Shown here one piece after another: positions 1 to 8,443 of a DNA stretch of 64,000 nucleotides; the first letter of the stretch is position 1, and each line of letters begins with the position of its first letter. Source of the stretch: G965115915 sp965115915 (GTDB lineage: Bacteria > Pseudomonadota > Gammaproteobacteria > Eutrophobiales > Eutrophobiaceae); NCBI GenBank assembly GCA_965115915.1, contig OZ220483.1:248001-312000 (forward strand), given 5' to 3'. A model generated the notes under the pieces. It saw nothing but the letters and a program-made list of their open reading frames with translations, was not told the DNA's origin and ran no database searches. The translations under genes were made by a program, and so were the position numbers.

Positions 1-79
1 CGTTTTGCCATTAGTGTGAGTGACGGGGTTTGAGCAGAGGTATTTTCAGCGTTTGTCGGTTTGTTATCTGTAGCCATTC
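1..79. other. window edge, no gene recognised
   Basis: This short stretch lies downstream of the leftward RDD gene. I see no coding signal, RNA or clear terminator in it. Confidence 0.4.
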
Positions 80-520
80 TTATTCAGCACCCGTGGTGAT
101 TTGTGGTTTGTCATCATATACCAACAGAAAGGTGTTGGATGTGAGATCGTGCAGGCAGCGGCGTCGGGCATCAAACAGCGCCCAGGCGAACCCGACCCCC
201 AGGCACAGCGTGGATCCCAGCGCACAGCAGAAGCGCAAGACTGCGCGTGACCAGCCCAGTGTTTTTCCCTGGCTGTCACGGATGCGTACCTTCCAGGCCC
301 GCATCCCCAGCGTTTCTCTGCCGTGCACCCAGTGCCAGCAGTAATAAAGACTGCAAATGAAGAATAGAAAAAATTGATAAACAAGATTGCTTTCCACCGC
401 GTCACCATGATTGAACGGGATAAGAAACAGGGTAAACGCGAAAAATATACCAAATAGCAGCACCAAGTCATAGCCGATTACCAGCAAACGTCGCCAAAGG
501 CTGCAATATGTTTCAGACAC
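80..520 (-). CDS. RDD family membrane protein
   Basis: Small inner-membrane protein of about 146 residues with three predicted membrane segments (roughly residues 12-36, 47-68 and 93-115). It carries the RDD-type signature: arginines near the start (WRRLLVIGYD), a central GRETLGMRAWKVRIRD stretch and a late HDL motif. The family is widespread and its function is mostly unknown; some members are linked to ion or solute transport. I chose the GTG start at 520 because the frame stays open further upstream only by running through tRNA-Glu, and no ATG lies between the tRNA and this point. It may be cotranscribed with the tRNA, which sits 31 bases upstream on the same strand. Confidence 0.75.
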   Translation of the reverse strand: MSETYCSLWRRLLVIGYDLVLLFGIFFAFTLFLIPFNHGDAVESNLVYQFFLFFICSLYYCWHWVHGRETLGMRAWKVRIRDSQGKTLGWSRAVLRFCCALGSTLCLGVGFAWALFDARRRCLHDLTSNTFLLVYDDKPQITTGAE

Positions 521-551
521 AGGTTCGGACTTCTGTTCATAGTTGACCGTG

Positions 552-624
552 CGCTCCCTGGGGGAATCGAACCCCCGTTTCCGCCGTGAGAGGGCGATGT
601 CCTGGGCCACTAGACGAAGGGAGC
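552..624 (-). tRNA. tRNA-Glu (anticodon CTC)
   Basis: Read on the minus strand, the sequence folds as a tRNA: acceptor GCTCCCT/AGGGAGC, D arm with TCGTCTAGTGG, anticodon loop CTCTCAC giving anticodon CTC, and T arm GGGGGTTCGATTCCCCC. It closely resembles bacterial tRNA-Glu. The CCA end is not encoded; the bases after the discriminator G are CAC. Confidence 0.95.
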
Positions 625-638
625 AACCAAAATCTGTT

Positions 639-644
639 ATTATA
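639..644 (-). promoter_or_regulatory. -10 element for tRNA-Glu
   Basis: A perfect TATAAT on the minus strand lies 15 bases upstream of the tRNA 5' end, the right distance for a sigma-70 -10 box. No good -35 hexamer is visible about 17 bases further upstream. Confidence 0.5.
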
Positions 645-780
645 CCGGTATCTCGGTTTTATGGGTGAAATGTTCCTTGGAGGATAAAATGCCTGTGGCA
701 ATTGGCGTTGTGGCGGTTCTGTCGTTTGGCTATCGGGTGTCAGAGAGGAAATTCCATCCGGCGACCCCGCTGAGTCATTG

Positions 781-2091
781 ATGTCATTACCGACTTTTCC
801 TGCAACAGTCACTTCTCTGCCGATCAAGGCGCGGATCGTCCCGGCTGGTGAACACTGCGTGTTGCCGGAACTGATCGGCGATGCGGCGCAAAAGGTGATG
901 CGTCGTCTGCACAGCGCGGGCTATCAGGCCTTTCTGGTTGGAGGCGGGGTGCGCGATCTGCTGCTTGGGCGCGAACCCAAGGATTTTGATGTCGCCACCG
1001 ACGCGTTGCCGGAACAGGTCAAGGTGCTGTTTCGCAGTTGCCGGTTGATCGGCCGCCGCTTCCGGCTTGCCCATGTGCGTTTCGGGCGGGAGATAATAGA
1101 GGTTGCAACCTTTCGTGGCGAGGGGCAGGAGGAGGTTGTCCGTTCCAGCGAAGGGCGGATCATTCGGGACAATGTGTATGGCAGTCTGGAAGAGGATGTC
1201 TGGCGCCGGGATTTCACTGTCAATGCCTTGTATTACCGTTTCCCGGATGGCGCGGTGGTCGATTACGTCGGCGGTGTGGAAGACATGAAGCGGGGACAGT
1301 TGCGTCTGATTGGTGACCCGGAGCAACGCTATGTGGAGGATCCGGTGCGACTGTTGCGGGCTGTGCGTTTTGCTGCCAAGCTGGGCTTTCGCATCCATCC
1401 CGAAACCGCTGCCCCGATCATGCGTCTGGCCCCGCAGATCGTCACGATCAACCGTTCACGTCTGTTTGATGAAGTGCTCAAGGTCTTTATGAACGGTCTG
1501 TCTCTGCAGGCTTATGAATTGTTGCGTCAGTATGGTCTTTTTGCCCATCTGTTCCCGCAGACGGAACAAACGCTGCAGGAACAGGAAGGTGGATTCCCGC
1601 ATACCTTCATTGCACGGGCACTGGAGAATACCGATCTGCGTCTGAACGAAGGGAAACCGGTTTCCCCCGGGTTTCTGATCGCCGTGCTGCTGTGGGACCC
1701 GCTGCAGCAAATCTGGCGCAGGAATCGGGATGTCGGGCTCCCCGAGCATGAGGCGATGCAACTGGCCATTGATACCGTGTTGTCACAGCAGATGCGGGCC
1801 CTGGCCATCCCGGCCCGGGTCAGTGTCATGACACGCGATATCTGGTCGATGCAAAGGCGGCTGGTGGGGCAGCGTCATCGCAAAGACGCGACCCGGTTGG
1901 CGGGGCAGACGTATTTTCGCGCCGCCTACGATTTTTTGCTGTTGCGTGCCGAGCTTTCCGAGGGACTGGATGAAGCGGTCGCGTTCTGGGGCAAGCTCAG
2001 CCGGGCGTGTGCGGTGCGACGTGGTACTGGTACGCGTCATGAGGCGCGCAGACGTCGCCGCCGTTTGTCGGCATCCCGGTCGCCTCGATAA
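781..2091 (+). CDS. pcnB: poly(A) polymerase I
   Basis: Adds poly(A) tails to RNA 3' ends, which promotes RNA decay. The nucleotidyltransferase head shows GGGVRDLLLG near residue 55 and the metal-binding DFD near residue 69, then RDFTVNALYY and the neck motif EDPVRLLRAVRFAAKLGF. The C-terminus is an arginine-rich tail, as in other bacterial PcnB proteins that bind RNA, and it separates this protein from CCA-adding enzymes. Length is 436 residues. A TTG codon directly before the ATG could also serve as start. It opens a rightward run with folK, dgk, panB and panC; folK follows closely. Confidence 0.93.
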   Translation: MSLPTFPATVTSLPIKARIVPAGEHCVLPELIGDAAQKVMRRLHSAGYQAFLVGGGVRDLLLGREPKDFDVATDALPEQVKVLFRSCRLIGRRFRLAHVRFGREIIEVATFRGEGQEEVVRSSEGRIIRDNVYGSLEEDVWRRDFTVNALYYRFPDGAVVDYVGGVEDMKRGQLRLIGDPEQRYVEDPVRLLRAVRFAAKLGFRIHPETAAPIMRLAPQIVTINRSRLFDEVLKVFMNGLSLQAYELLRQYGLFAHLFPQTEQTLQEQEGGFPHTFIARALENTDLRLNEGKPVSPGFLIAVLLWDPLQQIWRRNRDVGLPEHEAMQLAIDTVLSQQMRALAIPARVSVMTRDIWSMQRRLVGQRHRKDATRLAGQTYFRAAYDFLLLRAELSEGLDEAVAFWGKLSRACAVRRGTGTRHEARRRRRRLSASRSPR

Positions 2092-2145
2092 CTGATGCTG
2101 GCGGTTGCGGTATACCGTGATGCGTTGATGCTGGCACTGGATACG

Positions 2146-2661
2146 ATGAGAGAGCCGTGTGTACCGCCATTGCAGATTGTGTATATAGGGCTGGGTAGTA
2201 ATCTGGATAATCCGCAGGGGCAGCTTGAGCAGGCTGTGGAAAGCCTGGGCAGGCTGCGTTCCTGTACTGTGCAGGCGGTCTCTTCCCTGTATCGCAGCCA
2301 TCCACTGGGTCCGCCGGGGCAACCGGACTATGTTAATGCGGTGGTCTGTATCCGGACCTTTCTGGAACCGTGGGAACTATTGGACGTGCTACAGGAAATA
2401 GAGCGTTGGCAGGGACGTGAACGGGAGGAACGCTGGGGAGCCCGTACCCTGGATATGGACATCCTGATGTACGGGCGACGCCGTATTGATGATGCACGGC
2501 TGCGTATTCCGCATCCGGAACTGAGTCGGCGCAATTTTGTCTTGCTTCCGCTTGCGGAATTGGAGCCGGGTTTGACGGTTCCTGGCCTTGGGCCGATCAG
2601 CGCATTGCTGGAGGCCTGCCCTCCCAATCCGATCAGACCGCTGTTTGGGAAAGGTGACTGA
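2146..2661 (+). CDS. folK: 2-amino-4-hydroxy-6-hydroxymethyldihydropteridine pyrophosphokinase (HPPK)
   Basis: Transfers pyrophosphate from ATP to 6-hydroxymethyl-dihydropterin in folate synthesis, in the cytoplasm. Family marks are the N-terminal VYIGLGSNL, a central LLDVLQEIERWQGRERE, the ATP/metal-binding segment RWGARTLDMDILMYG and the late IPHPELSRRNFVLLPLAE. With the ATG at 2146 the product is 171 residues, close to the usual 159; an upstream ATG at 2095 would add 17 unconserved residues. Its stop overlaps the start of the next gene, a sign of translational coupling. Confidence 0.92.
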   Translation: MREPCVPPLQIVYIGLGSNLDNPQGQLEQAVESLGRLRSCTVQAVSSLYRSHPLGPPGQPDYVNAVVCIRTFLEPWELLDVLQEIERWQGREREERWGARTLDMDILMYGRRRIDDARLRIPHPELSRRNFVLLPLAELEPGLTVPGLGPISALLEACPPNPIRPLFGKGD

Positions 2662-3316
2662 ACTGCCCCGGCTCGACAAGCGTCTGCGCCATATCGTGGT
2701 GGAAGGCCCAATAGGGGCTGGCAAGACGATGCTCGCCAGGCGTTTGGCAGACACGCTGGAGTATGAATTGTATCTGGAACGCCCGGAAGAGAACCCGTTT
2801 TTGCCCCGTTTTTACGCTGATCCCCGTAACGTGGCTTTGCCGGTACAGTTGTATTTCCTGTTCCAGCGTGTTCGGGATGTAAGACCTATGCAGCAGCGGG
2901 ATATCTTCAAGACGGGATATGTGGCGGATTTCATGTTGGAGAAAGACCAGTTGTTTGCGAGGATCAACCTGGACGATGATGAATATGCGCTGTATCAGCA
3001 GGTGTATTCCCGGCTACACACGGTGGCGCCGATCCCGGATATGGTGATCTATCTTCAGGCGTCCATTGACAGGCTGTTTGAACGGGTGATGCGGCGCGGT
3101 GTGGGCTATGAATCTGTCATAACCAGGGATTATCTGCGCAGGATAAACGATGCCTACGTCGAATTTTTCCATCATTACCACAAGGCGCCGCTGTTGATTG
3201 TAAACACCGATACCCTGGATTTGGCTGCTGGGGACGAGGAGTATCGGATGTTGCTGGAGCAGATGCGGCTTCATCGGCAGGGCCGGCGCTATTTCAATTC
3301 CATTGATGGTCCATGA
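2654..3316 (+). CDS. deoxynucleoside kinase family protein
   Basis: Probable cytoplasmic kinase that phosphorylates deoxynucleosides (dAK/dGK/TK2-type family). It has an N-terminal P-loop, VVEGPIGAGKT, a conserved ELYLERPEENPFLPRFY substrate-binding segment, and the family's ERVMRRGVGYE region near the lid. The frame is open upstream inside folK, but the GTG at 2654, overlapping the folK stop as GTGACTGA, gives a 220-residue protein beginning just before the conserved region. Placement between folK and panB is common in proteobacteria. Substrate specificity cannot be read from the sequence. Confidence 0.85.
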   Translation: MTELPRLDKRLRHIVVEGPIGAGKTMLARRLADTLEYELYLERPEENPFLPRFYADPRNVALPVQLYFLFQRVRDVRPMQQRDIFKTGYVADFMLEKDQLFARINLDDDEYALYQQVYSRLHTVAPIPDMVIYLQASIDRLFERVMRRGVGYESVITRDYLRRINDAYVEFFHHYHKAPLLIVNTDTLDLAAGDEEYRMLLEQMRLHRQGRRYFNSIDGP

Positions 3317-4107
3317 AGCGGATACGTTTGCCGACCCTGCGTGACATGTGTAAACAGGGCGAGAAGATCGCCTGTCTGACGGCCTATGATGCCTGTTTTT
3401 CCCGTCTGCTGGATGCAGCGGGTATCGATGTGTTGCTGGTTGGAGATTCTCTGGGCATGGTGCTTGCCAATCATGACACCACGCTGGCTGTACGTCTGGA
3501 AGACATGATCTATCACACCCGGATGGTGGATGCGGGTAGATGCCGTGCGTTATTGGTCGCGGATATGCCATTCATGTGTTATGCCACGCCGGTGCAGGCC
3601 CTGGGTAATGCCGGCAGGCTTGTTGCCGAGGGTGGCGCGGAGTTGGTGAAGCTGGAAGGTGGCAGGGAGTTGCGGGATACCGTCAGTCTGTTGAGCGAGC
3701 GTGGTATCGCCGTGTGTTGCCATCTGGGTTTGACCCCGCAGTCGGTGCACCGTATAGGAGGGTATGTGCCCCAGGGGAAGGACCCGGAGTCGGCGCAACG
3801 ATTGCGCGAGGACGCGCTCATTCTGGAACAGGCTGGTGCGATGATGCTGGTGTTGGAATGTGTCCCCGCCAGGCTGGCGGCCGAGATCACCCAGGCTCTC
3901 GCTATCCCGGTGATTGGCATTGGCGCCGGTGGTGGATGTGATGGGCAGGTGCTGGTACTGCACGACATGCTGGGCCTCACACCGCCAAAGCGTTTTTCCA
4001 AGGTGTTTCTGGATGTGCAAACCGGCAGTGTACAGGCGGCGGTTGCGGCCTATCTAGCGGCAGTAAAATCAGGTGCTTTCCCGACTGCGGAGCATACGGT
4101 GGACTGA
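3313..4107 (+). CDS. panB: 3-methyl-2-oxobutanoate hydroxymethyltransferase
   Basis: First step of pantothenate synthesis: transfers a hydroxymethyl group from methylene-tetrahydrofolate to alpha-ketoisovalerate. 264 residues, the usual length. Conserved stretches include LTAYDACFSRLLDAAGID, VGDSLGMV, the metal-binding aspartates, KLEGG, GHLGLTPQSV (here CHLGLTPQSV), LVLECVP and IGIGAGGGCDGQVLV. Its ATG overlaps the kinase stop codon (ATGA), so the genes are probably one transcript. It feeds PanC, encoded immediately downstream. Confidence 0.96.
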   Translation: MKRIRLPTLRDMCKQGEKIACLTAYDACFSRLLDAAGIDVLLVGDSLGMVLANHDTTLAVRLEDMIYHTRMVDAGRCRALLVADMPFMCYATPVQALGNAGRLVAEGGAELVKLEGGRELRDTVSLLSERGIAVCCHLGLTPQSVHRIGGYVPQGKDPESAQRLREDALILEQAGAMMLVLECVPARLAAEITQALAIPVIGIGAGGGCDGQVLVLHDMLGLTPPKRFSKVFLDVQTGSVQAAVAAYLAAVKSGAFPTAEHTVD

Positions 4108-4968
4108 ATGTTTCGCTTCCGGGACATCGTTGACCTGCGTGCCCATCTACGGGATATTCGTGGGCGGGAACCTATCGTTCTGGTGCCTACGATGGGCAGT
4201 TTGCATGCGGGGCATCAGGCACTGGTACGCCGTGCGCGGCAGTTGGGTGGGCAGGTGTTGGTATCGATCTTTGTCAATCCCACGCAGTTTGATGACAGCG
4301 AAGACTACCGGCGTTATCCGCGTAGTCCGGATGCGGACTGCGGTCTGTTGCAGGAGTTGGGGGTGGATTCGGTATTTATCCCGGAGATCAAGCAGATGTA
4401 CCCGGAGGATGAGGCGCAGCAGCCAGTCATCCGCTTTGGCCCGTTGGAGGACATGTATTGTGGACAGTCCAGGCCGGGCCATTTCCGAGGTGTGGGGACA
4501 GTGGTGTGCAAGCTGTTCAACATCGTGCAGCCGGATCATGCCGTTTTTGGAGAGAAGGATTACCAGCAGTTGTTGCTGATCCGTCGTCTGGTATGTGCGC
4601 TGAACTTCCCGATACGGATCCATGCGGTGCCGACGGTGCGCGAGGCCGATGGCTTGGCGTTGAGTTCAAGGAACCGCTTGCTTGAGGCGGGCCAGCGCAG
4701 GCAGGCGGGTGCCTTGTATCAGACCCTGAAATATCTCGCTACCCGGATGGCTGGTGGTGAACTGGACTATGGGGAATTGGAGAATCAAGGCTGTGAGCGG
4801 CTCAGGGAAGCCGGACTTTCTCCTGAATATATCGCTATTTGCGATGCAGAGACCTTACTTGCGCCTGGTGCCGGGAGTAAAGTGGTGCTGGCTGCCGCCA
4901 GGGTGGGCGATGTACGTTTGATTGACAATATCATAGTGCAGCGCAATAATGCCGAGTTTGGGCATTAG
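4108..4968 (+). CDS. panC: pantothenate synthetase (pantoate-beta-alanine ligase)
   Basis: Condenses pantoate with beta-alanine using ATP, the last step to pantothenate. 286 residues. Family motifs are visible: VPTMGSLHAGHQALV (the ATP-binding HxGH type), SIFVNPTQF, FGEKDYQQLLLIRR, and the SSRN loop in GLALSSRNRLL. It starts at the base after the panB stop. Its two substrates come from PanB (after reduction) and PanD, both encoded beside it, so this segment is a near-complete pantothenate set lacking only ketopantoate reductase. Confidence 0.96.
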   Translation: MFRFRDIVDLRAHLRDIRGREPIVLVPTMGSLHAGHQALVRRARQLGGQVLVSIFVNPTQFDDSEDYRRYPRSPDADCGLLQELGVDSVFIPEIKQMYPEDEAQQPVIRFGPLEDMYCGQSRPGHFRGVGTVVCKLFNIVQPDHAVFGEKDYQQLLLIRRLVCALNFPIRIHAVPTVREADGLALSSRNRLLEAGQRRQAGALYQTLKYLATRMAGGELDYGELENQGCERLREAGLSPEYIAICDAETLLAPGAGSKVVLAAARVGDVRLIDNIIVQRNNAEFGH

Positions 4969-5028
4969 TGTTCAATACTGGCACCGGCTGGATTCCGTTG
5001 AATCGGATCGTCTTTGGAGGGGGAGTAT

Positions 5029-5409
5029 ATGCAGTTGACGCTACTGAAATGTAAGTTGCATCAGGCCACGGTGACACATGCCGAACTGCATTATGACGGT
5101 TCCTGCGCCGTGGATTCCGCCTTGCTGGACGCGGCTGGCATCGCCGAGTTTGAGCAAATTCACATATACAATATCAGCAATGGAGAGCGTCTGATCACCT
5201 ACGCTATCCGAGCGCAGGCCAATAGCGGCATTATCTCGTTGAATGGTGCCGCCGCGCACAAGGCCAGACCGGGTGAGCGCGTCATCATCTGCGCGTATGC
5301 CACGCTGGAACAGGAACAGGTCACCGGTTTCAAGCCGAAGCTGCTGTATCTGGACGGTCAAAACTGCATAAAGCGCACCAGAGAATCCATACCTGTGCAG
5401 GTGGCCTGA
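5029..5409 (+). CDS. panD: aspartate 1-decarboxylase proenzyme
   Basis: Makes beta-alanine from aspartate for pantothenate synthesis. The proenzyme cleaves itself between Gly24 and Ser25 to form a pyruvoyl cofactor; that pair is present in YDGSC. The start at 5029 (MQLTLLKCKLHQATV) matches the family's N-terminus and has a strong GGAGGGGG ribosome site just upstream; an in-frame ATG at 5014 lies before that site. Length 126 residues is typical. A 60-base gap separates it from panC, so it may be on the same transcript. Confidence 0.95.
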   Translation: MQLTLLKCKLHQATVTHAELHYDGSCAVDSALLDAAGIAEFEQIHIYNISNGERLITYAIRAQANSGIISLNGAAAHKARPGERVIICAYATLEQEQVTGFKPKLLYLDGQNCIKRTRESIPVQVA

Positions 5410-5420
5410 GTACTCGCCGT

Positions 5421-5452
5421 ACCGCACGGGATCCGAGTACCTTGCGGTTTTC
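5421..5452 (+). terminator. possible terminator between panD and lptG
   Basis: ACCGCA at 5421-5426 can pair with TGCGGT at 5443-5448, followed by TTTTC. The stem is only six pairs with a 16-base loop, and it lies between two convergent genes, where a terminator is expected. Weak evidence. Confidence 0.35.
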
Positions 5453-6515
5453 AGTTGCTTCGGCTCAACCGCCAGCCGATGAACGCCAGCAGTGGCACAT
5501 ACGGGAAGAGCATGCTGCCGGCCAGCGAAAGACCGGGTACCACGAGCCCCAGATTGCCGGAGATCTCCGAGGCGATATACCAGATTACCCCGATTAGACA
5601 GCCACCGGCGATGTGTCGGCCGAGTGACACACCCCGGCTTGCCGGGTTGATGATCGCCATGGCGAGTAGCAGCATCACGATCACTGACAGCGGTTGCAGT
5701 ATGCGCTTGAACAAGGTTTGCAGATGCAATGTGATGTCCTGTTCGGTCGCACGCAGATGGGGTAGATGTCGCAGGATTTGCAGCGTGGACAATTCATCCG
5801 GTCGTTGGAGCCCGGGGGCGATCATCGCTGCCGCCAACCGGGTGTCCCACATTGCCAGTGACAGTTTTTGACTGTATACCTGTTTTTCCTGCAGTTCGGT
5901 TTGCACCACATCGTGCAGTATCCATCGTTCATCACGATACTCCCCCCGGTGCGCGTGAAAATGGCTCAGCAGTGTCCGGTCCGGTCCAAAATCGTAGACA
6001 TCGATACCATTGATCTGCGAGTCTGATGGCATGTCCATGATCACAGTGAACTGGTTGCCCTGTCGAATCCAGAAATGCCGTGTGCCGGGTGGTGGTTGTC
6101 GGAGCAGTTCCGTGCGCATTTCCCGTGCATGATGCAACGCCCATGGCGCCACAGTTTCGCTGTGTATCATCTGCAACAGGATGAATATCAGTGCGTATTT
6201 TGTCAGACCAAGAGCAAGTCGCAGACGGGACGTTCCGGAGCAGCGCATCACCATTAGTTCCCCGTTGTTTGCGAGTACCCCGAAACAGGCCATGCCCCCG
6301 ATCATTGCCGCTATGGGTATCAGTAACGGGAGTAGTTGCTGCAGGTGCAGTGCCGCCAATGCCAGCGAATGCCAGAATGTGAAACTGTATTTCCCGATAT
6401 CTCCGATCTGATCGATGACATCGACGAACAGAAACAATGCCGATAGCGCGAGCAGCACGAGCAGCACGTAGTGGCAAAACAGGCGACCGACGTATGCTTC
6501 CAGTATATCAGGCAT
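5451..6515 (-). CDS. lptG: LPS export ABC transporter permease LptG
   Basis: Inner-membrane half of the LptB2FG transporter that extracts lipopolysaccharide from the inner membrane. 354 residues with the YjgP/YjgQ layout: three membrane segments near the N-terminus, a large periplasmic domain (about residues 100-270) and three C-terminal segments. It opens with YVGRLFCHYVLLVLLALSAL and contains the family-typical NNGELMVMRCSGTS coupling region and a late NPASRGVSLGRHIAGG. The ATG overlaps the lptF stop (ATGCCTGA), so the two are translationally coupled. Confidence 0.93.
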   Translation of the reverse strand: MPDILEAYVGRLFCHYVLLVLLALSALFLFVDVIDQIGDIGKYSFTFWHSLALAALHLQQLLPLLIPIAAMIGGMACFGVLANNGELMVMRCSGTSRLRLALGLTKYALIFILLQMIHSETVAPWALHHAREMRTELLRQPPPGTRHFWIRQGNQFTVIMDMPSDSQINGIDVYDFGPDRTLLSHFHAHRGEYRDERWILHDVVQTELQEKQVYSQKLSLAMWDTRLAAAMIAPGLQRPDELSTLQILRHLPHLRATEQDITLHLQTLFKRILQPLSVIVMLLLAMAIINPASRGVSLGRHIAGGCLIGVIWYIASEISGNLGLVVPGLSLAGSMLFPYVPLLAFIGWRLSRSN

Positions 6516-7611
6516 GACTGTTCATTGGCTTCGTGCCTGCCATCCGTTGTCGCGATAGCACGGGCAGGCAAAGCATCAGCATTACGGTGCCCAGCATCAG
6601 CAGATGTACCCACCACAGACCGATCCAGCCGGGCACAACGCCGCGTTTCAGCAGCGAGGTTCCGATCACCAGCAGATTGCTGTATATCAGATACGTCATC
6701 AGTGTGAATACCATCTGTGGCATCCCGGCGCCACTGTGTGCAGACTGGTTTGCCAGCACGGCAAAGGCGGTGAGCAGCAGGCAGGCAATGATCAGGCCAT
6801 AACGCCAGTGCCGCTCAGCAATATGCTCCGGTTTGTCACTGTCCCGGAGGGTGGAAAAATATAGCGAGGAGGTCTTCAGATGTTGGAGTTTCGGTCTCAG
6901 GCTTTTGTCCATCAGGATCGAATAGCGTTGATATCGGGTGATCTGGTAATCCAACTGTCCCGTCGTGTACCGATAGTTACGCCCGTCCAGCAGAGTAATG
7001 AAAGACAGACCGCTAGCCGGGTCGACGGTGATCCGCCCGCTGGCGGATATCGAGATGCCGGTTTCTCCGGATTCGCGTGAGTGCATGAAGATATCCTCGG
7101 CAGACTGTCGATCCGGGCTGAGTCTCTGCAGGAACAGGGTCTTGCTGCCGTTATCAAAGGTGTGAAATTGTTGTTCCGAGAAGGCGGAGAGACTTAACTC
7201 CTGGCTGGCCCGCATCCGCAGCATCTGTGAATGATGGCCCGCCATGGGAGCCAGCCACAGTGTGAGCAGTGCGACGATCAGAGCGATGGCTACGGCAAAA
7301 CCCAGGCTGGTCTTCAGTTGCCAGGCAATCCCGGCCCCGCCTGCGCTGATTGCGAGGAGTTCGTGTTGCCGGGACAGCCGTCTGAAGGTCAGAAACACCG
7401 CCAGCATCAGTGTGGCAGGCAGTATCTTGGGCAGGACCAGCACGAGTTGGCTGCCAATCAAGCCGGCGATCAGGTTTGCCGGGATACTCCCGGCGACCGC
7501 GTCCCGCAGTAGTATTGCCAGCCGGTTGCTGGAGAATATCAGTATTACCAGCACGGTGATCCAGAACGTCTTACGCAACAGTTCCAGATGCAGATAGCGC
7601 GACAGAATCAA
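6508..7611 (-). CDS. lptF: LPS export ABC transporter permease LptF
   Basis: Partner of LptG in LPS export. 367 residues with the same six-segment YjgP/YjgQ architecture. The N-terminal RYLHLELLRKTFWITVLVILIF, the conserved SRQHELLAISAGGAG coupling helix and the C-terminal membrane bundle are clear. The best start is a TTG at 7611 (followed by ILSRYLHLE), giving the usual N-terminus. In many gammaproteobacteria lptFG is transcribed away from pepA; here both face the same way with cysE, valS and holC between them. Confidence 0.92.
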   Translation of the reverse strand: MILSRYLHLELLRKTFWITVLVILIFSSNRLAILLRDAVAGSIPANLIAGLIGSQLVLVLPKILPATLMLAVFLTFRRLSRQHELLAISAGGAGIAWQLKTSLGFAVAIALIVALLTLWLAPMAGHHSQMLRMRASQELSLSAFSEQQFHTFDNGSKTLFLQRLSPDRQSAEDIFMHSRESGETGISISASGRITVDPASGLSFITLLDGRNYRYTTGQLDYQITRYQRYSILMDKSLRPKLQHLKTSSLYFSTLRDSDKPEHIAERHWRYGLIIACLLLTAFAVLANQSAHSGAGMPQMVFTLMTYLIYSNLLVIGTSLLKRGVVPGWIGLWWVHLLMLGTVMLMLCLPVLSRQRMAGTKPMNSHA

Positions 7612-7675
7612 TCAGGTGCTCCAGTTTGTGTCGTCACATTGGTTCCGAGGTTCCGCACGGAAGCCCGATAGCCAC

Positions 7676-8383
7676 TTATTTGTCGGCAGATTTTTTTTCC
7701 AGCTTTTGTTTTAGTGCGGCAATATCGCTGTCTGATCGGTGTATGTGATCCAGGATCGAATCCAGCGCGTTTTGTATCGGGTCCGGCATGTTTTCCCGTT
7801 CCGCATAGGCGTCAAAGCCGATCTTTTTCGCCATTTGTCGGCGCTGTTCCTGTTGTTCGCTGGCACTGTCTCCGCGCATTACGACATGGCCGGGTACGCC
7901 GACCACGGTTGCGCCGGGCTCTACGTCCTTGACTACCACGGCGTTGCAGCCGATGCGTGCGTTTTCCCCAACGGTGACAGGCCCGAGGATCTTGGCGCCG
8001 GCCCCCACCACGACCGTATCGCACAGTGTGGGGTGGCGTTTGCCTTTTTGCCATGTGGTGCCACCCAGCGTGACGCCATGGTAGATGGAGACATCATCGC
8101 CGATCTCCGCGGTTTCTCCGATCACGATGCCCATGCCGTGATCGATGAAGAAGCGTTTGCCGATGCAGGCGGCGGGATGGATCTCGATCCCGGTCAGGAA
8201 ACGGGTGATATGGGCGCAGATGCGTGCGAGCAGATGCCAGCCCTTCTGCCATAACATATGGTTGTAACGGTGCATGGATACCGCTTGAAAGCCAGGGCAT
8301 GTGAATACCGTTTCAAGCACGGAGCGTGCCGCGGGGTCGCGTTGGAATACCACGTTTATTTCTTCTTTTACGGTTTCAAACAT
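7676..8383 (-). CDS. cysE: serine O-acetyltransferase
   Basis: Acetylates serine with acetyl-CoA to give O-acetylserine, the carbon skeleton for cysteine synthesis. 235 residues. The C-terminal half is a left-handed beta-helix of hexapeptide repeats with the active-site stretch FFIDHGMGIVIGETAEIGDD and GVTLGGT, then GAGAKILGPVTVGENARIGCNAVVV. The N-terminal helical part is short, as in the EpsC-type enzymes, with a long polar tail instead of the usual feedback-sensitive end. It lies 60 bases downstream of valS on the same strand. Confidence 0.92.
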   Translation of the reverse strand: MFETVKEEINVVFQRDPAARSVLETVFTCPGFQAVSMHRYNHMLWQKGWHLLARICAHITRFLTGIEIHPAACIGKRFFIDHGMGIVIGETAEIGDDVSIYHGVTLGGTTWQKGKRHPTLCDTVVVGAGAKILGPVTVGENARIGCNAVVVKDVEPGATVVGVPGHVVMRGDSASEQQEQRRQMAKKIGFDAYAERENMPDPIQNALDSILDHIHRSDSDIAALKQKLEKKSADK

Positions 8384-8443
8384 GGCGGTAGTGAGTGGGT
8401 GCTTGGCGGGTTATGGCAACGGTGGGAACGTTTTGTGGCACGC